Shown here: positions 63,070 to 64,000 of the stretch, piece by piece
How the letters are laid out: each line of letters opens with the position of its first letter
How positions within the stretch are numbered: the first letter of the stretch is position 1
Assembly (NCBI RefSeq): GCF_013359775.1
Contig: NZ_JABMCI010000071.1
Span: forward strand, 124,001 to 188,000
Reading direction: 5' to 3'
DNA: 64,000 bases
From: Cellulomonas humilata
Lineage (GTDB): Bacteria; Actinomycetota; Actinomycetes; Actinomycetales; Cellulomonadaceae
Translations under genes and position numbers: made by a program
Notes under the pieces: generated by a model
What the model was told of the DNA's origin: nothing
What the model saw: the letters and a program-made list of their open reading frames with translations, nothing else
Database searches by the model: none

Positions 63070-64000
63070 TCAGTCTGTCTTCGGCAGACCGGGCGGGTTC
63101 GTCTCGGACTTCGCGATGGCCTCGTCCTGGAGGCCCCACCGCTCGAGCACCTTGGTGTAGGAGCCGTCGTCGAACGCGTGGTTGAGCGCCGCGGTCACCG
63201 CCGGCGCCAGGCCGTTGCCCTTGAGGGTGCCGACCGCGATCTGCGCGGTGGCGGGCCAGCCGCCGTTGAGCGTGCCGACGACCTTGAAGTCCTCCGGCGA
63301 GACTGCTGCCTTGTACGCGGCGGTCGCGTTCGGGCCGAACGACGTGTCGATGCGGCCCGACTGGAGCGCCAGGATCGTGTCGCCGTCGTTCTCGAAGTAC
63401 TCGACCTTCGCCGGCTCGAGCCCGGCGGCCTTGTTCTCCTCGTCCCACGCCAGCAGGATCTTCTCCTGGTTGGTGCCGGAGCCCACCGCGACCGTGAGGC
63501 CGGCGATGTCCTTCGGCTCGGAGATCTCGGTGAGGTCCTCGTTGTCGGCCCGCACCAGCCAGCCCAGCTGGTCGTTGCGGTACGACGAGAAGTCGTAGAG
63601 CTCCTTGCGCTCCTCGGTGACCGTGACGTTCGAGATCACCGCGTCGACGGCGCCGGACTGCACGGCGAGCGGCCAGTCGGCCCACGCCTTGACCTCGTGC
63701 TTCAGCTCCAGCCCGAGCGCGTCGGCCACCAGCTGGGCGATGTCGGTCTCGTTGCCGATCGGCGTCTTCTCGTCGTCGGCCAGGAAGGCCAGCGGCGCCA
63801 CGTACGCGCTCACGGCGACCGTCAGCGTGCCCTTCTCCGTGATCGCCTCCGGCAGCAGCGCGATCGCCTCGGCCGACTCGGTGGTGTGGATGCGGTCCTG
63901 GTCCGCGGTGGTGTTGACGGTCAGACCGGCGGCCTTGGCAGCCTCCTGGAGGTCACCGCCACCGGGCTCGTCCGCGGCGCTCGAGGTGCAGGCAGCGAGC
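63070..64000 (-). CDS. Amino-acid-type ABC transporter substrate-binding lipoprotein (5' end outside window)
   Basis: A periplasmic-binding-protein-like lipoprotein of the polar amino acid (SBP_bac_3) family, 310 residues visible. The frame runs to the right edge, where L-A-A-C (the lipobox) is the first visible part; the signal peptide is cut off. Typical segments are TLTVAVSAYVAPLAF, GNETDIAQLVADALG, DAVISNVTVTEERKELYDFS and LTVAVGSGTNQEKIL. The position beside flavin monooxygenases and an amine oxidase suggests uptake of an N-alkyl or S-alkyl amino acid. No permease gene is visible; it is expected to the right. Confidence 0.92.
   Translation of the reverse strand, partial: LAACTSSAADEPGGGDLQEAAKAAGLTVNTTADQDRIHTTESAEAIALLPEAITEKGTLTVAVSAYVAPLAFLADDEKTPIGNETDIAQLVADALGLELKHEVKAWADWPLAVQSGAVDAVISNVTVTEERKELYDFSSYRNDQLGWLVRADNEDLTEISEPKDIAGLTVAVGSGTNQEKILLAWDEENKAAGLEPAKVEYFENDGDTILALQSGRIDTSFGPNATAAYKAAVSPEDFKVVGTLNGGWPATAQIAVGTLKGNGLAPAVTAALNHAFDDGSYTKVLERWGLQDEAIAKSETNPPGLPKTD

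Overview
The window is about 74% G+C by eye, with dense C- or G-ending codons, many GTG starts, GTGA/ATGA stop-start overlaps and frequent leaderless promoters. It therefore reads as a chromosomal segment of a high-GC actinobacterium. Secreted GH3 and GH26 enzymes, PA14/PKD modules, many ANTAR proteins and a homoprotocatechuate dioxygenase very like the Brevibacterium/Arthrobacter enzyme suggest Micrococcales, most likely near Cellulomonas; this is inferred from gene content, not from a marker gene. I found no transposase, integrase, tRNA, rRNA, CRISPR array or prophage gene.

Layout. 1-3.2 kb: tail of an efflux pump, two small membrane/stress proteins, and an HD-GYP domain protein. 3.3-14.1 kb: an aromatic catabolic island with phenylalanine hydroxylase, an FAD aromatic hydroxylase, a ThDP decarboxylase, a FAHD-RraA fusion, a GntR/FCD regulator, and hpaE, hpaD, hpaH, hpaI. 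Together they could take phenylalanine/tyrosine through homoprotocatechuate meta-cleavage to pyruvate and succinate semialdehyde. 14.2-22.6 kb: small conserved genes, a flippase-like membrane protein with a pseudokinase-like segment, a DUF1622 gene preceded by a tiny coupled ORF, a universal stress protein and DUF1876 pair around a DosR-like box, and a DinB polymerase with valine at the steric gate. 22.7-31.7 kb: a secreted GH3 enzyme facing an XRE regulator across a 22-bp inverted repeat, a two-component system with an acidic exported protein, and three ANTAR proteins. 31.7-41.9 kb: ArsR-SulP, an ABC exporter whose permease carries an extracytoplasmic lectin-like domain, a second two-component pair, a Kef-type antiporter, and a second PAS-ANTAR-STAS protein. 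41.9-51.3 kb: a DUF255 thioredoxin-fold protein, small proteins, a CGNR regulator facing an EamA exporter, and a large modular sugar dehydrogenase.

51.3-64 kb: a sulfur-linked unit (leader peptide, cysteine dioxygenase, rhodanese), a gamma-glutamyltransferase, a synthase-dependent exopolysaccharide operon (HAS/NodC-like glycosyltransferase, membrane-anchored GH26, UDP-glucose dehydrogenase) behind a compact regulatory island, and a probable organosulfur or amine salvage module (FMN reductase, flavin reductase, LLM monooxygenase, sarcosine-oxidase-like protein, amino-acid-type binding lipoprotein) that runs off the right edge.

The strongest candidates for new biology are the hasA-GH26-hasB-like operon with its upstream CRP-like site, 20-bp palindrome and repeats; the DinB with an open steric gate; the FAHD-RraA fusion standing in for the missing isomerase and decarboxylase of the hpa pathway; and the PAS-ANTAR-STAS paralogues, which join RNA antitermination to STAS signalling.
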